Source: Paenibacillus sp. TCA20 (GTDB lineage: Bacteria > Bacillota > Bacilli > Paenibacillales > Paenibacillaceae). Taken from it: a stretch of 64,000 nt of DNA. Below, piece after piece: positions 42,199-51,282 of this stretch. The position numbers were made by a program, and so were the translations under genes. The number at the start of each line of letters is the position of its first letter. Position 1 is the first letter of the stretch. Location of the stretch: NCBI RefSeq assembly GCF_000732325.1, contig NZ_BBIW01000011.1, positions 124,001 to 188,000 of the forward strand, read 5' to 3'. The notes under the pieces were generated by a model, which ran no database searches, was not told where the DNA came from, and saw only the letters and a program-made list of their open reading frames with translations.

Positions 42199-42291
42199 CA
42201 AAGTATATATTAAAAAAGGGGGTCATGCTGTTATTATAAACAGCATATATTAATAATTGATGTTGTTAATATTACGAGTGTATTACAATTT

Positions 42292-42305
42292 TGAAAGCGC
42301 TTTAA
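42292..42305. promoter_or_regulatory. Orphan cre-like site
   Basis: TGAAAGCGCTTTAA matches the CcpA cre consensus at 13 of 14 positions and is nearly palindromic. It lies between the stop of the minus-strand gene at 42412 and the hisS promoter, with no ORF on the plus strand. TACAAT lies just upstream on the plus strand. The rest of 42199-42411 shows nothing I can name. Confidence 0.45.
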
Positions 42306-42411
42306 CTCGCTTGGTCTAAAATGTCTCATTCCATAAACCGTTACACAACGATCCTGCGGATTCCGCATCAATCCTTCTGTAAAAGCTTGCTCTTGCATAT
42401 ATCATTAAAGA

Positions 42412-42849
42412 TTACTCATCTATTTCCACATATCCGCCTTTAGAGCGAATTTTGTTTACGACTTCCTCGTATTCTTCATCCTTTACCTTCACAGATAATA
42501 CATAATGGAGGTTGTCATAGTCGTCAGTAAATACATCCTCCGCATTCAGCAGCCCGCCTTCCCGATTTCCATTGCGATCTGCCGCTGTTGGTTCATCCGG
42601 ATTACGATCTGACACAACGGGAACTATACCCTCCGTTTGTGTTCCAGCTGCTGTGCCTACAGCACCGGTTGTATTAACCCCCCCTACGTTGTTATAGGGA
42701 ACAAGAGGAACGAGAATTCGATTTGATCTCCCTATGGAAGAATCCAGTTCACCTACCTCCAATTGCTCTGTAGCAAACGCATGTAGGGAGATTCTGGCAC
42801 CTTCTGCATCATCCTCAGTTCTGAAATACGCTTGTATTCTCTTCGACAT
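42412..42849 (-). CDS. Hypothetical protein, possible GSP17M/YflT-like stress protein
   Basis: A 145-residue acidic protein. An N-terminal beta-alpha unit (RIQAYFRTEDDAEGARISLHAF) and a C-terminal one (YVLSVKVKDEEYEEVVNKIRSKGGYVEI) are separated by a low-complexity Gly/Thr/Asn-rich stretch (about residues 53-100). The ends look like two halves of a ferredoxin-like fold, as in GSP17M-type proteins, but I am not certain. AGGAGG is seven bases before the ATG. It follows the PfpI-like gene by 70 bases. Confidence 0.7.
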   Translation of the reverse strand: MSKRIQAYFRTEDDAEGARISLHAFATEQLEVGELDSSIGRSNRILVPLVPYNNVGGVNTTGAVGTAAGTQTEGIVPVVSDRNPDEPTAADRNGNREGGLLNAEDVFTDDYDNLHYVLSVKVKDEEYEEVVNKIRSKGGYVEIDE

Positions 42850-42919
42850 GACAAACCCTCCTTATTAAAATAGTTAGTTCATTGTGTTCTGAAGCACGAC
42901 ATTGAAAGTCGGCTCCATT

Positions 42920-43426
42920 TTATATCGCTTTTAGTATTTCTCGAACAAATGCTGGTTCATCCTCAGGTGTACGGGATGTAATGAAATTACCATCTACAAC
43001 GGCTTCCTCATCGCGGAATTCAGCACCCGCATTAATCATATCGTCTTTGAGCGGTGGATAAGAAGTAACGGTACGTCCCTTCAACAGATCCGCGCTTGCC
43101 AATATTTGCGGGCCATGGCATATCGCTGCGATTGGCTTCTTCGCCTGATTGACTTCGGTAACGAAGGTCAGAATTTGATCATTCAAACGAAGATTTTCTG
43201 GTGAAGATCCACCCGGAATGACGACGGCGTCATAATCAGCTGCACTGACCTCCGTAATGGCTTTTTCAATTGTGTACTCTTCTTTTCCTTGTTTCCCTTT
43301 CACGGTAGCTCCTGCTTCAAGGCCGATAATCACGGCTTCATGTCCTGCTTTTTTTACCTCATCGTAGGGAACTTTCATTTCCGAGTCTTCGAATTGGTCT
43401 GCTAACAAAAATGCTACTTTACTCAT
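42920..43426 (-). CDS. DJ-1/PfpI-family protein (YfkM/YraA-like, general stress)
   Basis: A 168-residue class I glutamine-amidotransferase-fold protein. The nucleophile Cys is in AAICHGPQIL with the adjacent His, and the conserved Glu in the N-terminal ADQFEDSEMKVP segment. Members act as deglycases, chaperones or peptidases in stress; the exact activity is unclear. AAAGGAG precedes the ATG. Confidence 0.9.
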   Translation of the reverse strand: MSKVAFLLADQFEDSEMKVPYDEVKKAGHEAVIIGLEAGATVKGKQGKEEYTIEKAITEVSAADYDAVVIPGGSSPENLRLNDQILTFVTEVNQAKKPIAAICHGPQILASADLLKGRTVTSYPPLKDDMINAGAEFRDEEAVVDGNFITSRTPEDEPAFVREILKAI

Positions 43427-43550
43427 TGATTATCGTCTCCTTTCAAGGCAATAGCGCCTCGAGTATTCATTACCCTGAATGACCTGTTTTATAACATCCA
43501 CCGCAAAAATCTCTATATCCATAAAAATTCAATTTATAAGTCATCAAATG

Positions 43551-43591
43551 AAAAAAACTATCTCCTTGAGAGAAGTTCTCCAAGAAAATAG
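43551..43591 (-). terminator. Terminator of a short transcript
   Basis: Minus strand CTTG-GAGA/TCTC-CAAG stem (one bulge) with outer CTAT/ATAG, followed by seven T's. It ends a region with no established gene. Confidence 0.7.
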
Positions 43592-43593
43592 CT

Positions 43594-43761
43594 CTAAGAT
43601 CGCGGCAACCGGATTCTGACCGGCTTATCTGTTGATGTTGTTTCATACAACGAGATTGTTTTGGTTGCTGCTACATTGGCCAAATGCATGGCTTCGGGTA
43701 CACTTCCCGGCAGAAGCAGCATAGACACATTCATGTTCATTTGCTTTAGAGATTGTCGCAT
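43594..43761 (-). CDS. Possible 55-residue small protein
   Basis: An ATG-to-TAG frame of 55 codons (starts MRQSLKQMNMNVSMLLLPGSV) lying between two terminators. There is no good ribosome binding site (only GG five bases upstream) and no family I recognise. It may instead be part of a non-coding RNA or chance. Confidence 0.25.
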   Translation of the reverse strand: MRQSLKQMNMNVSMLLLPGSVPEAMHLANVAATKTISLYETTSTDKPVRIRLPRS

Positions 43762-43764
43762 ACC

Positions 43765-43818
43765 AAAAAGACACCGTCCTCACTAGGCTTATTCATTACC
43801 TAGTATGTCCCGGTGTCT
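43765..43818 (-). terminator. Terminator of the rel-dtd operon
   Basis: AGACACCG/CGGTGTCT with inner ACTAGG/CCTAGT, followed on the minus strand by TTTTTGG. Confidence 0.88.
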
Positions 43819-43853
43819 ATGGAATTAATCTGATGTAAACCTACGAAGTCGAG

Positions 43854-44297
43854 TTAGACCTTGCTCTCCAAGATCAGCGTCACAGGGCCGTCATTATTCA
43901 GCGCAACATCCATCATCGCTCCAAATTTCCCTGTCTCAACGATAAGCCCCTTACTTCTAAGCTGCTCATTAAAATACGCATACAGCGGCTCTGCCACATC
44001 AGGCCTTGCCGCAGCCATGAAGTTCGGTCTTTTTCCTTTACGTGTATCTCCATACAGCGTAAATTGCGACACGGATAGGATGGCACCGCCGACATCCATA
44101 ATGCTATTGTTCATTTTTCCGGCTTCGTCCTCAAACACACGCAAACCGGCGATCTTTTCGGCCAAATAGTCAGCATCCTTCAGTGTATCCTCATGCGTTA
44201 TACCAACAAGCAGCATAAATCCTCTATTTATCTGACCGACAACCTCTTGATCTACAGTTACTTTCGCTTCGCTTACGCGCTGCAATACCACTCTCAT
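43854..44297 (-). CDS. dtd: D-aminoacyl-tRNA deacylase
   Basis: A 147-residue enzyme that hydrolyses D-amino acids wrongly attached to tRNA. The two cross-subunit motifs are present: SQFTLYGDTRKGKRP and NNDGPVTLILES (Gly-cis-Pro). It starts 15 bases after rel, the usual rel-dtd pair of Bacillota. Confidence 0.96.
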   Translation of the reverse strand: MRVVLQRVSEAKVTVDQEVVGQINRGFMLLVGITHEDTLKDADYLAEKIAGLRVFEDEAGKMNNSIMDVGGAILSVSQFTLYGDTRKGKRPNFMAAARPDVAEPLYAYFNEQLRSKGLIVETGKFGAMMDVALNNDGPVTLILESKV

Positions 44298-44312
44298 GTT
44301 GATCTGTACTCC

Positions 44313-46490
44313 TTATTGCATAATCCGATGTACAGAATATACATCTTTAACTCGCTTAATTCGCTCTACAACCGATTGCAGATGATCCGTATTCCGAATC
44401 AGAATGGTCATATGAACCTGAGCAAGCTTATTCTTATCTGTGCGCCCCGTAACAGCAGATATATTCGTCTTACTTTCGGACACGGCCTGAAGTACTTCAT
44501 TAAGTAGCCCATTCCGATCATGTCCAGTAATCTCAATATCGACGCTGTAGCTCGCCGTTTCATTCTCGTTCTCCCACTCTACTTCGATCACACGTGCCGC
44601 TTCTTCCCCTTCGAGGTCTAATGACGGAAGATTCGGGCAATCGGTACGATGGACAGAAACCCCGCGCCCGCGCGTAACATACCCTACAATTTCGTCACCT
44701 GGCACCGGATTGCAGCAGCGTGCAAATCGCACAAGCAGATTATCAATGCCCTTGACTTTAACTCCGTTGGTATGCTGAGCTTTTCGCTCAGGAGCGGCCT
44801 TGATTTCCTTGCGTTCTGTCGTAAGCTCAAGCAGGCTTGCTTCCTCCTGCTCTTTCCGGAGCTTCTCTGTCAGACGTGTCACGATTTGGGATGCAGTAAT
44901 ACCGCTGAAGCCAATCGCAGACAGCATATCGTCAATATCGTTAAACGCGAAACGTTTGCAGACCTCCTGCAATTTGTCATCCGTAAGCCATTGAGAAGGC
45001 TCGAGGCCAATCCGTTTCAGCTCACGTTCAAGGCTATCTCGACCTTTTTCGACATTTTCTTCGCGTTTTTCTTTCTTATACCACTGTTTAATCTTACTGC
45101 GTGCATGAGAAGATTGCGCAATCTTCAGCCAATCACGGCTAGGACCATACGAATGCTTGGAAGTCAAAATTTCAACTATATCGCCGGTCTTGAGCTGATA
45201 GTCCAGTGGTACAATTCGTCCATTAACTTTAGCTCCAATCGTACGGTTACCTACTTCTGTATGAATCCGGTAAGCAAAATCAAGAGGCACTGAGCCTGCA
45301 GGAAGCTCAATGACTTCACCTTTTGGAGTAAACACAAATACAAGATCCGAGAAAAAGTCCATCTTCAAGGATTCTACAAACTCTGAAGCATCCTTCGCTT
45401 CATTTTGCAGCTCAAGAATCTCTCTGAAGAACGTAATGCTGTCCTCTAAATTATTGCCTCCGCCTTCCTTATATGCCCAGTGGGCAGCAATACCGAACTC
45501 TGCTGTGCGGTGCATATCCCAAGTACGAATCTGAACCTCGGTCGGCTCTCCCTTTGGACCTACTACGGTCGTATGCAGAGACTGATACATATTGGCTTTG
45601 GGCATCGCAATATAATCTTTGAATCTTCCAGGCATCGGCTTCCATAAGGTATGGATAATTCCGAGGGTAGCATAGCAATCTTTAATATTATCAACAATAA
45701 TTCGAATAGCGAGCAGATCGTAAATTTCGTTAAACTGCTTATTCTTGCTCGTCATCTTCTTATACACACTGTATATATGTTTAGGGCGTCCGGACAGATC
45801 GGCCTGAATTCCCATCTCACCCAGCTTGTCGGATATCCGATCAATGACATTATCAATATATTGCTCGCGTTCTGCACGCTTCTTGTGCATCAGGTTAGCA
45901 ATACGATAGTACTGCTGCGGGTTCAAATAACGGAGTGCAATATCCTCCATCTCCCACTTAATCGCCGAGATCCCGAGCCGGTTGGCAATCGGACAGAAGA
46001 TCTCCAAGGTTTCATACGAAATACGGCGTTGACTTTCTTCGGACTGAAATTTCAACGTACGCATATTGTGGAGACGGTCCGCCAGTTTAATGACAATGAC
46101 CCTGATATCCTGAGCCATCGCAATAAACATCTTTCGGTAGTTCTCGTTCTGCTGCTCCTCTTTTGAACGGAATTTAATACGCTCCAGCTTCGTCAGACCA
46201 TCCACCAGCATGGCGCATGTATCTCCGAACTTCTCTTTGATCTCGTCCAGTGATACCGTAGTGTCCTCAACGACATCATGAAGCAGGGCAGCAATAATTG
46301 ATATGCTGTCCATCTGCATGTTCACCACGATATCTGCAACAGCCAGCGGGTGCAATATATACGGTTCGCCCGATTTGCGCGTCTGTCCGTGATGAGCTTT
46401 CCCAGCAAAGTCATAGGCTTCACGGATCCGGGTTAATTCGGGTTCTTTGATATAGGCTCCAGCCTTTTCCAGTAATTGCTCTATGCCCAT
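44313..46490 (-). CDS. rel: Bifunctional (p)ppGpp synthetase/hydrolase Rel
   Basis: A 725-residue long RSH enzyme. HD hydrolase domain with LLHDVVEDT (about residues 70-78), synthetase domain around 240-345 (FNEIYDLLAIRIIVD), TGS at about 390-450 (VFTPKGEVIELPAGSVPLDFAYRIHTEVG), a zinc-finger-like RFARCCNPVPGDEIVGYVTRG, and a C-terminal ACT domain. Both catalytic halves look intact. Also called relA in Bacillus. Confidence 0.97.
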   Translation of the reverse strand: MGIEQLLEKAGAYIKEPELTRIREAYDFAGKAHHGQTRKSGEPYILHPLAVADIVVNMQMDSISIIAALLHDVVEDTTVSLDEIKEKFGDTCAMLVDGLTKLERIKFRSKEEQQNENYRKMFIAMAQDIRVIVIKLADRLHNMRTLKFQSEESQRRISYETLEIFCPIANRLGISAIKWEMEDIALRYLNPQQYYRIANLMHKKRAEREQYIDNVIDRISDKLGEMGIQADLSGRPKHIYSVYKKMTSKNKQFNEIYDLLAIRIIVDNIKDCYATLGIIHTLWKPMPGRFKDYIAMPKANMYQSLHTTVVGPKGEPTEVQIRTWDMHRTAEFGIAAHWAYKEGGGNNLEDSITFFREILELQNEAKDASEFVESLKMDFFSDLVFVFTPKGEVIELPAGSVPLDFAYRIHTEVGNRTIGAKVNGRIVPLDYQLKTGDIVEILTSKHSYGPSRDWLKIAQSSHARSKIKQWYKKEKREENVEKGRDSLERELKRIGLEPSQWLTDDKLQEVCKRFAFNDIDDMLSAIGFSGITASQIVTRLTEKLRKEQEEASLLELTTERKEIKAAPERKAQHTNGVKVKGIDNLLVRFARCCNPVPGDEIVGYVTRGRGVSVHRTDCPNLPSLDLEGEEAARVIEVEWENENETASYSVDIEITGHDRNGLLNEVLQAVSESKTNISAVTGRTDKNKLAQVHMTILIRNTDHLQSVVERIKRVKDVYSVHRIMQ

Positions 46491-46810
46491 CTAATCTTGT
46501 CCGATTCCTTTCTATAATAAAATGGAACCCGCCGATCTTACATCTACACAGGTTCCCCGAAAAAGTGATTTTATAATATTATGACGCTTACCTGCTTCTA
46601 CGTCAACCGTCGTCATGAGATGACAAGTTATGCTTTTTCACCAACTATAATATATAGGCATCTAGTTCCCCTATGAAAGCGTGTCAAATCGCAGAACTGA
46701 AATGAAAAGAAATTCATTGAAAAATGTCGGAAAACTGTATAATCTATTAAGGATTGCAGAAGGCTACATCTAACGATCATGCACGATTTTATTTTGAGGA
46801 GTGAACAATT
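46491..46810. other. Divergent intergenic region, rel / uracil permease
   Basis: 320 bases without a gene. A hairpin GGAACC/GGTTCC lies about 35-65 bases before rel. A likely permease promoter is annotated separately. I see no PyrR attenuator: there is no terminator hairpin between the promoter and the permease start. Confidence 0.5.
46717..46743 (+). promoter_or_regulatory. Candidate uracil permease promoter
   Basis: TTGAAA, 15-base spacer, TATAAT. The -10 is perfect; the spacer is short. Confidence 0.5.
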
Positions 46811-48097
46811 TTGCAGCGTGAAATCGGAGTTAATGAGAAGCTCCCTGTAGGACCAGGTCTACTATTAAGTATTCAGCATTTGTTTGCCATGTTCGGCAGC
46901 ACTGTACTGGTACCTAACATCTTTGGTGTCGACCCTGGGATGATCCTATTAATGAATGGTATAGGGACCCTTCTCTACATCTTTATATGTAAAGGAAAAA
47001 TACCGGCCTACCTTGGCTCCAGCTTTGCTTTTCTTGCACCTGTTACTATGGTATTGGAAAAACAAGGAGATAGCGGATATTCCATGGCCCTCAGCGCGTT
47101 TATTGTCACGGGTATTATCTTCTGTCTTGTTGCTTTGATTATTAAATATACCGGCACAAAATGGCTGGACGTGCTCTTTCCCCCGGCAGTGATGGGGGCT
47201 GTTGTGGCTCTAATCGGACTGGAACTCGTTCCAGTCGCAGCAGGAATGGCAGGACTTGTTGGCACGGAAGAGGGTTGGTCGCCGGATGCAACCACAATCA
47301 CACTATCCATGGTCACTCTTGGTGTAACCGTGCTGGGCTCCATTCTATTTCGTGGATTTGCGAAGATCATTCATATTCTGATCGGTATTGTGGCAGGTTA
47401 TCTGCTTGCGTTCTTTATGGGAGTAGTCGATACAGCCAGCTTCTCAAGTGCAAGCCTGTTTAAAACGCCAGAAATAACGACTCCTACTTGGGATATGGGG
47501 GTAATCTTTACGATTGTACCGGTAGCCTTGGTCGTTATCGTTGAGCATATCGGTCACCTGCTCGTTACAGGCAGCATCGTAGGCAAGGATCTGTCCAAAG
47601 ATCCTGGGCTTCATCGTTCCCTGCTGGGTAACGGCATCTCAACAGTGATATCTGGATTCGTTGGCTCTACACCCAACACAACTTATGGGGAAAATATCGG
47701 TGTCATGGCTTTAACTCGCGTTTACTCGATATTCGTTATCGGAGGGGCTGCGATTATCGCCATTATACTTTCGTTCTCAGGAACGTTTACCGCTATTGTC
47801 GCCAACATTCCGACCGCTGTAATGGGAGGCGTATCCCTTCTCTTGTTTGGGATCATTGCCGCATCCGGCTTCCGAATCTTTGTCGAGCAAAAAGTTAATT
47901 TCTCCAAAACCAAAAACATGCTGCTGACTACACTTGTATTCGTTACAGGGCTCAGCGGAGCTACCCTTGAGATCGGAACCGTACAGTTAAAAGGTATGGC
48001 ACTTGCCACGATTGTTGGTATGATTGCTGCGCTGCTGTTTTATCTCTTCGAAAAACTGGGCTGGATGAATGAACGTGAGGATGAGTCCGCTCACTAA
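46811..48097 (+). CDS. Uracil:proton symporter (PyrP/UraA family, NCS2)
   Basis: A 428-residue NCS2 permease with 14 predicted helices. The opening QHLFAMFGSTVLVP, the GLELVPVAAGMAG region, the catalytic Glu in VEHIGHLLVTGSIVGKDL and GSTPNTTYGENIGVMALTRVYS are diagnostic of uracil/xanthine carriers; the last favours uracil. Start is TTG with GAGGAG nine bases upstream. It is not beside pyr genes here. Confidence 0.92.
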   Translation: MQREIGVNEKLPVGPGLLLSIQHLFAMFGSTVLVPNIFGVDPGMILLMNGIGTLLYIFICKGKIPAYLGSSFAFLAPVTMVLEKQGDSGYSMALSAFIVTGIIFCLVALIIKYTGTKWLDVLFPPAVMGAVVALIGLELVPVAAGMAGLVGTEEGWSPDATTITLSMVTLGVTVLGSILFRGFAKIIHILIGIVAGYLLAFFMGVVDTASFSSASLFKTPEITTPTWDMGVIFTIVPVALVVIVEHIGHLLVTGSIVGKDLSKDPGLHRSLLGNGISTVISGFVGSTPNTTYGENIGVMALTRVYSIFVIGGAAIIAIILSFSGTFTAIVANIPTAVMGGVSLLLFGIIAASGFRIFVEQKVNFSKTKNMLLTTLVFVTGLSGATLEIGTVQLKGMALATIVGMIAALLFYLFEKLGWMNEREDESAH

Positions 48098-48124
48098 GAT
48101 ATACACAACACACACATACGAACG

Positions 48125-48161
48125 AAAAAAGGTGATCAGCTATAGCTGATCACCTTTTTTT
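48125..48161. terminator. Bidirectional terminator, permease / apt
   Basis: GGTGATCAGCTA/TAGCTGATCACC is a perfect palindrome flanked by six A's and seven T's. It serves both convergent genes. Confidence 0.95.
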
Positions 48162-48209
48162 CAATCATCTGACGTTTATTCGTCAAAATATTTCCCGGGA
48201 AACGGGAGA

Positions 48210-48722
48210 TTAGTATTTCATAAGTGAATACACATTTACATCTGTAAGTTTATCTCTACCCTTGAGTTCTTCAAGCTCGATCAGGAATGCAGCGCCAACT
48301 ACGTTTCCACCCAACTGACGAACTAGATTTACGGAAGTCGCAATGGTACCGCCTGTTGCGAGCAAATCATCAGCAATCAGCACATTTTGACCTTTTTCAA
48401 TGGCGTCTGTATGCATTGCTAATTGATCCTTACCGTATTCGAGATCATATCCGATTTCAATCGTTTCCCCTGGTAGTTTACCGCTCTTGCGAATAGGTGC
48501 AAAACCAACACCCAGCGCATAAGCAAGCGGCGCTCCAACCACAAAGCCGCGTGCTTCAGGGCCCGCAATCACGTCAATTTTCAAATCAGATACAAGCTGC
48601 TTGATTTCATCTACCGCTTTGCGGTACACTTCGCCGTCCTTCAGCAGTGTTGTAATGTCCTTGAAGCTGATTCCGGGCTGCGGAAAATCAGGAATAACCC
48701 GAATGTAATCTTTAAAATCCAA
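48210..48722 (-). CDS. apt: Adenine phosphoribosyltransferase
   Basis: A 170-residue type I PRTase that salvages adenine to AMP. The N-terminal IRVIPDFPQPGISFKDIT, the GPEARGFVVGAPLAY loop and the PRPP motif VLIADDLLATGGT are complete. It follows recJ by 29 bases. Confidence 0.97.
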   Translation of the reverse strand: MDFKDYIRVIPDFPQPGISFKDITTLLKDGEVYRKAVDEIKQLVSDLKIDVIAGPEARGFVVGAPLAYALGVGFAPIRKSGKLPGETIEIGYDLEYGKDQLAMHTDAIEKGQNVLIADDLLATGGTIATSVNLVRQLGGNVVGAAFLIELEELKGRDKLTDVNVYSLMKY

Positions 48723-48751
48723 AATAATCTCCTCCTAAAATAAATGAATGC

Positions 48752-51157
48752 TTAGGATGCACCTTTCATGTGAGTCATCATCCATTGCATCAGTTGGGGC
48801 GCTGCCAAATCGAACATCGCATGTTCCATATCAACGAGCTGTTCAATAGCCTGGTAGTTTCGGGAATCCATCAAATTTTGCTTGGAAGGATTCCTCACGA
48901 ATGTTATTGTACCAGAATTTCGTTCAATGAATGACAGCTCCTCAAACACATCCATCACTTTGGAGATCATCCTTACAGAATATCCGCACTGACGACTGAG
49001 TGCCTCCATCATTCCTTTTTCCGGTACAGCTTCTTGTCCCCATTTGGATATAAGGACATATATACGTTTAAAATCATCACGCGTAAATCGCTGCAATCTC
49101 TCGCTTCGATGTACATGGGCGTGAAGAAGAATAACATTACCCGTTCTCTTGATCAAGCTTTGCATCGCTGTTAATTGCTCGGCAGTTTCGGGGGTATCCA
49201 GAACAAACAGATTATCCAGCTGCTCCCCCTCAAATTCTAACGCTAAGTCGTTCTTCGGAACGACTCCAACCTTCCTATCATATACCCAAATAGCCTTTTC
49301 ATTCAATTGGTTTTCTAGACCAAATATATTTTTTTCATGAACAAGCACTCCGCTGATGCTTGACGGTGATTGAGCCCGGCTGCCCAGCTGCTGTATGAAT
49401 CGCTCGATTTCGCGTCCTGGGTCCCTGCTTCCCCGATAATCAAACACCTGGTGCTCAGGAAATCTGAAATCGTCCAGCATCAGCTGCAGCTTCCTGGAGC
49501 CATTCCATTCATTGATTTGCAGCTCGCCCATCACTTCAAGTGCAGAGCCCTCTGGAAGATAGTCTGCATATATGCCGTTCCCAAATGAAACAGCATCAAT
49601 AAGCTGACCATCTTGTTCTAGCGTAAGCTTTAAATGAGACTGATCTTTCCCCATCTTGCGGATGCCGACCAGATTCACATTTCGAATCACGAATTTAGGC
49701 GTAGGATTATCCATGCCAAATGGCTGAAGCAGCTCCAGCTCCTCAATGACAGACAGAGGTACCTCGCCTAGGCTGCACTCTCCATCTGTATCCTTCACCG
49801 GGATAAAATGCTCAGGCTGCATCGTTCTCTCTGCGTACTCATTCAGCTGCTCCTCAAAAAGTGTCAGTTGATCACGATGCAGCGTCATACCTGCAGCCGC
49901 AGGATGACCTCCATAATGATCCATGACATCCTTGCAAGCAGTTAGTGCCTCATAGATGTCGAGCCCAGGAACCGACCGGGCAGAGCCTTTACATTTGCCG
50001 GTCTCTGAATCGATGCCCAGGATTAGTGTGGGACGATAATAACGTTCCAGCACTTTTGAGGCCACAATCCCGACAACACCTGGATTCCAGCCCTCTCCTG
50101 CAATAACGATGACATGCGGAAGGTGACCTTTAGAGGCTTTTTTCTGCTCCAGCATCTCAACAGCCTGCTGGGTCATTTGCTGCACCACCTGCTGGCGCTC
50201 CCGATTCAGCAAATCCAGCTCCTCTGCAAGCCTTACAGCTTCATCCTGATCCTCCGTCGTTAAGAGCGCAACAGCCCTGCCTGCATGATCAAGCCTGCCG
50301 CTAGCGTTAATGCGGGGACCTACTGAAAAACCGATATGAACCGAATTGACGGTTGCAGGTTCAACTCCGCTGATCTCAAGGAGAGCGCGAATTCCAAGAT
50401 ACGCCGAATTTTTCATCGATTCAAGTCCTTGTTTCACAATGATTCGATTCTCATCTGTAAGCGGCATTAGATCCGCTATCGTGCCGATGCTTGCAATTTC
50501 CATCCATTCTTTGGGTACATCTCCCAGAATCGCTTGAGCAAGCTTAAGAGCAACCCCTACACCAGCTAAGCCTTTGAAAGGATAGGGACAATCTTTTTGC
50601 TTGGGGTTAATCAATGTGTAGGCTTCCGGTAATACATCAGGAGGCTCGTGATGGTCAGTGACAATGACATCGATACCGAGCTCTTTTGCATAAGCAATTT
50701 GTTCTACCGCACTTATCCCTGTATCTACCGTGATGATTAATGTAACTCCCTGTTGATGAGCCCAGTCCAGCGCATGATTATGAAGGCCATAGCCTTCATT
50801 AGCACGATGGGGAATATATATATCGTAAGAGGCAGAGAGTCTGCGCATTAAATGAATCATCAGCGAGGTACTAGAGACTCCATCGGCGTCATAGTCGCCA
50901 TATATTAAAATATGTTCACGCTGATCCAGCGCATCCTTAATGCGAGGTATTGCTTCCTTCATTCCTTTTAACAGATAGGGATCATGCATGGACCCCGCAC
51001 CAGCATTTAAAAAGTGTGAAGCATCCTCTATCTTACCTAAGCCTCGATTAGCAAGCAGTCTAGCCATCAGGGGAGATATGTTTAGATCATCAGCTAATTT
51101 CTGTACTTCTTCCTCATCATGCTTCGGCATATTCCATTGATATTTCGAATAAAGCAC
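48752..51157 (-). CDS. recJ: Single-stranded-DNA-specific exonuclease RecJ
   Basis: An 801-residue 5'-3' exonuclease. DHH-family motifs are seen: DYDADGVSST (about residues 84-93), TVDTGIS, VTDHHEPP (DHH triad) and GGHPAAAGMTL (DHHA1). An OB-type domain follows, and a ~200-residue C-terminal extension (RecJ_C, as in B. subtilis yrvE) completes the protein. It lies in the secDF-recJ-apt order. Confidence 0.96.
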   Translation of the reverse strand: MLYSKYQWNMPKHDEEEVQKLADDLNISPLMARLLANRGLGKIEDASHFLNAGAGSMHDPYLLKGMKEAIPRIKDALDQREHILIYGDYDADGVSSTSLMIHLMRRLSASYDIYIPHRANEGYGLHNHALDWAHQQGVTLIITVDTGISAVEQIAYAKELGIDVIVTDHHEPPDVLPEAYTLINPKQKDCPYPFKGLAGVGVALKLAQAILGDVPKEWMEIASIGTIADLMPLTDENRIIVKQGLESMKNSAYLGIRALLEISGVEPATVNSVHIGFSVGPRINASGRLDHAGRAVALLTTEDQDEAVRLAEELDLLNRERQQVVQQMTQQAVEMLEQKKASKGHLPHVIVIAGEGWNPGVVGIVASKVLERYYRPTLILGIDSETGKCKGSARSVPGLDIYEALTACKDVMDHYGGHPAAAGMTLHRDQLTLFEEQLNEYAERTMQPEHFIPVKDTDGECSLGEVPLSVIEELELLQPFGMDNPTPKFVIRNVNLVGIRKMGKDQSHLKLTLEQDGQLIDAVSFGNGIYADYLPEGSALEVMGELQINEWNGSRKLQLMLDDFRFPEHQVFDYRGSRDPGREIERFIQQLGSRAQSPSSISGVLVHEKNIFGLENQLNEKAIWVYDRKVGVVPKNDLALEFEGEQLDNLFVLDTPETAEQLTAMQSLIKRTGNVILLHAHVHRSERLQRFTRDDFKRIYVLISKWGQEAVPEKGMMEALSRQCGYSVRMISKVMDVFEELSFIERNSGTITFVRNPSKQNLMDSRNYQAIEQLVDMEHAMFDLAAPQLMQWMMTHMKGAS

Positions 51158-51282
51158 TGTAAATCACCTTTCTTTCTATACAGAATGAACTTGGCATCAT
51201 TAATCCATAGTTCAATCTATCCAGCACGCCACAAACCTTTTGTATCCAAAGTAACAGCTGCTTATATACAATGGCCGTTTGT

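Noticed and set aside
42021..42239. Plus-strand ORF of 72 codons
   Set aside because: It lies antisense to the hisS T-box leader and promoter and has no ribosome binding site.
43541..43853. Phage or IS remnant
   Set aside because: No inverted terminal repeats, transposase fragment or target duplication; only terminators and a short frame are seen.
48131..48154. Operator palindrome
   Set aside because: The perfect palindrome is flanked by A- and T-runs between two convergent genes, so a bidirectional terminator explains it fully.
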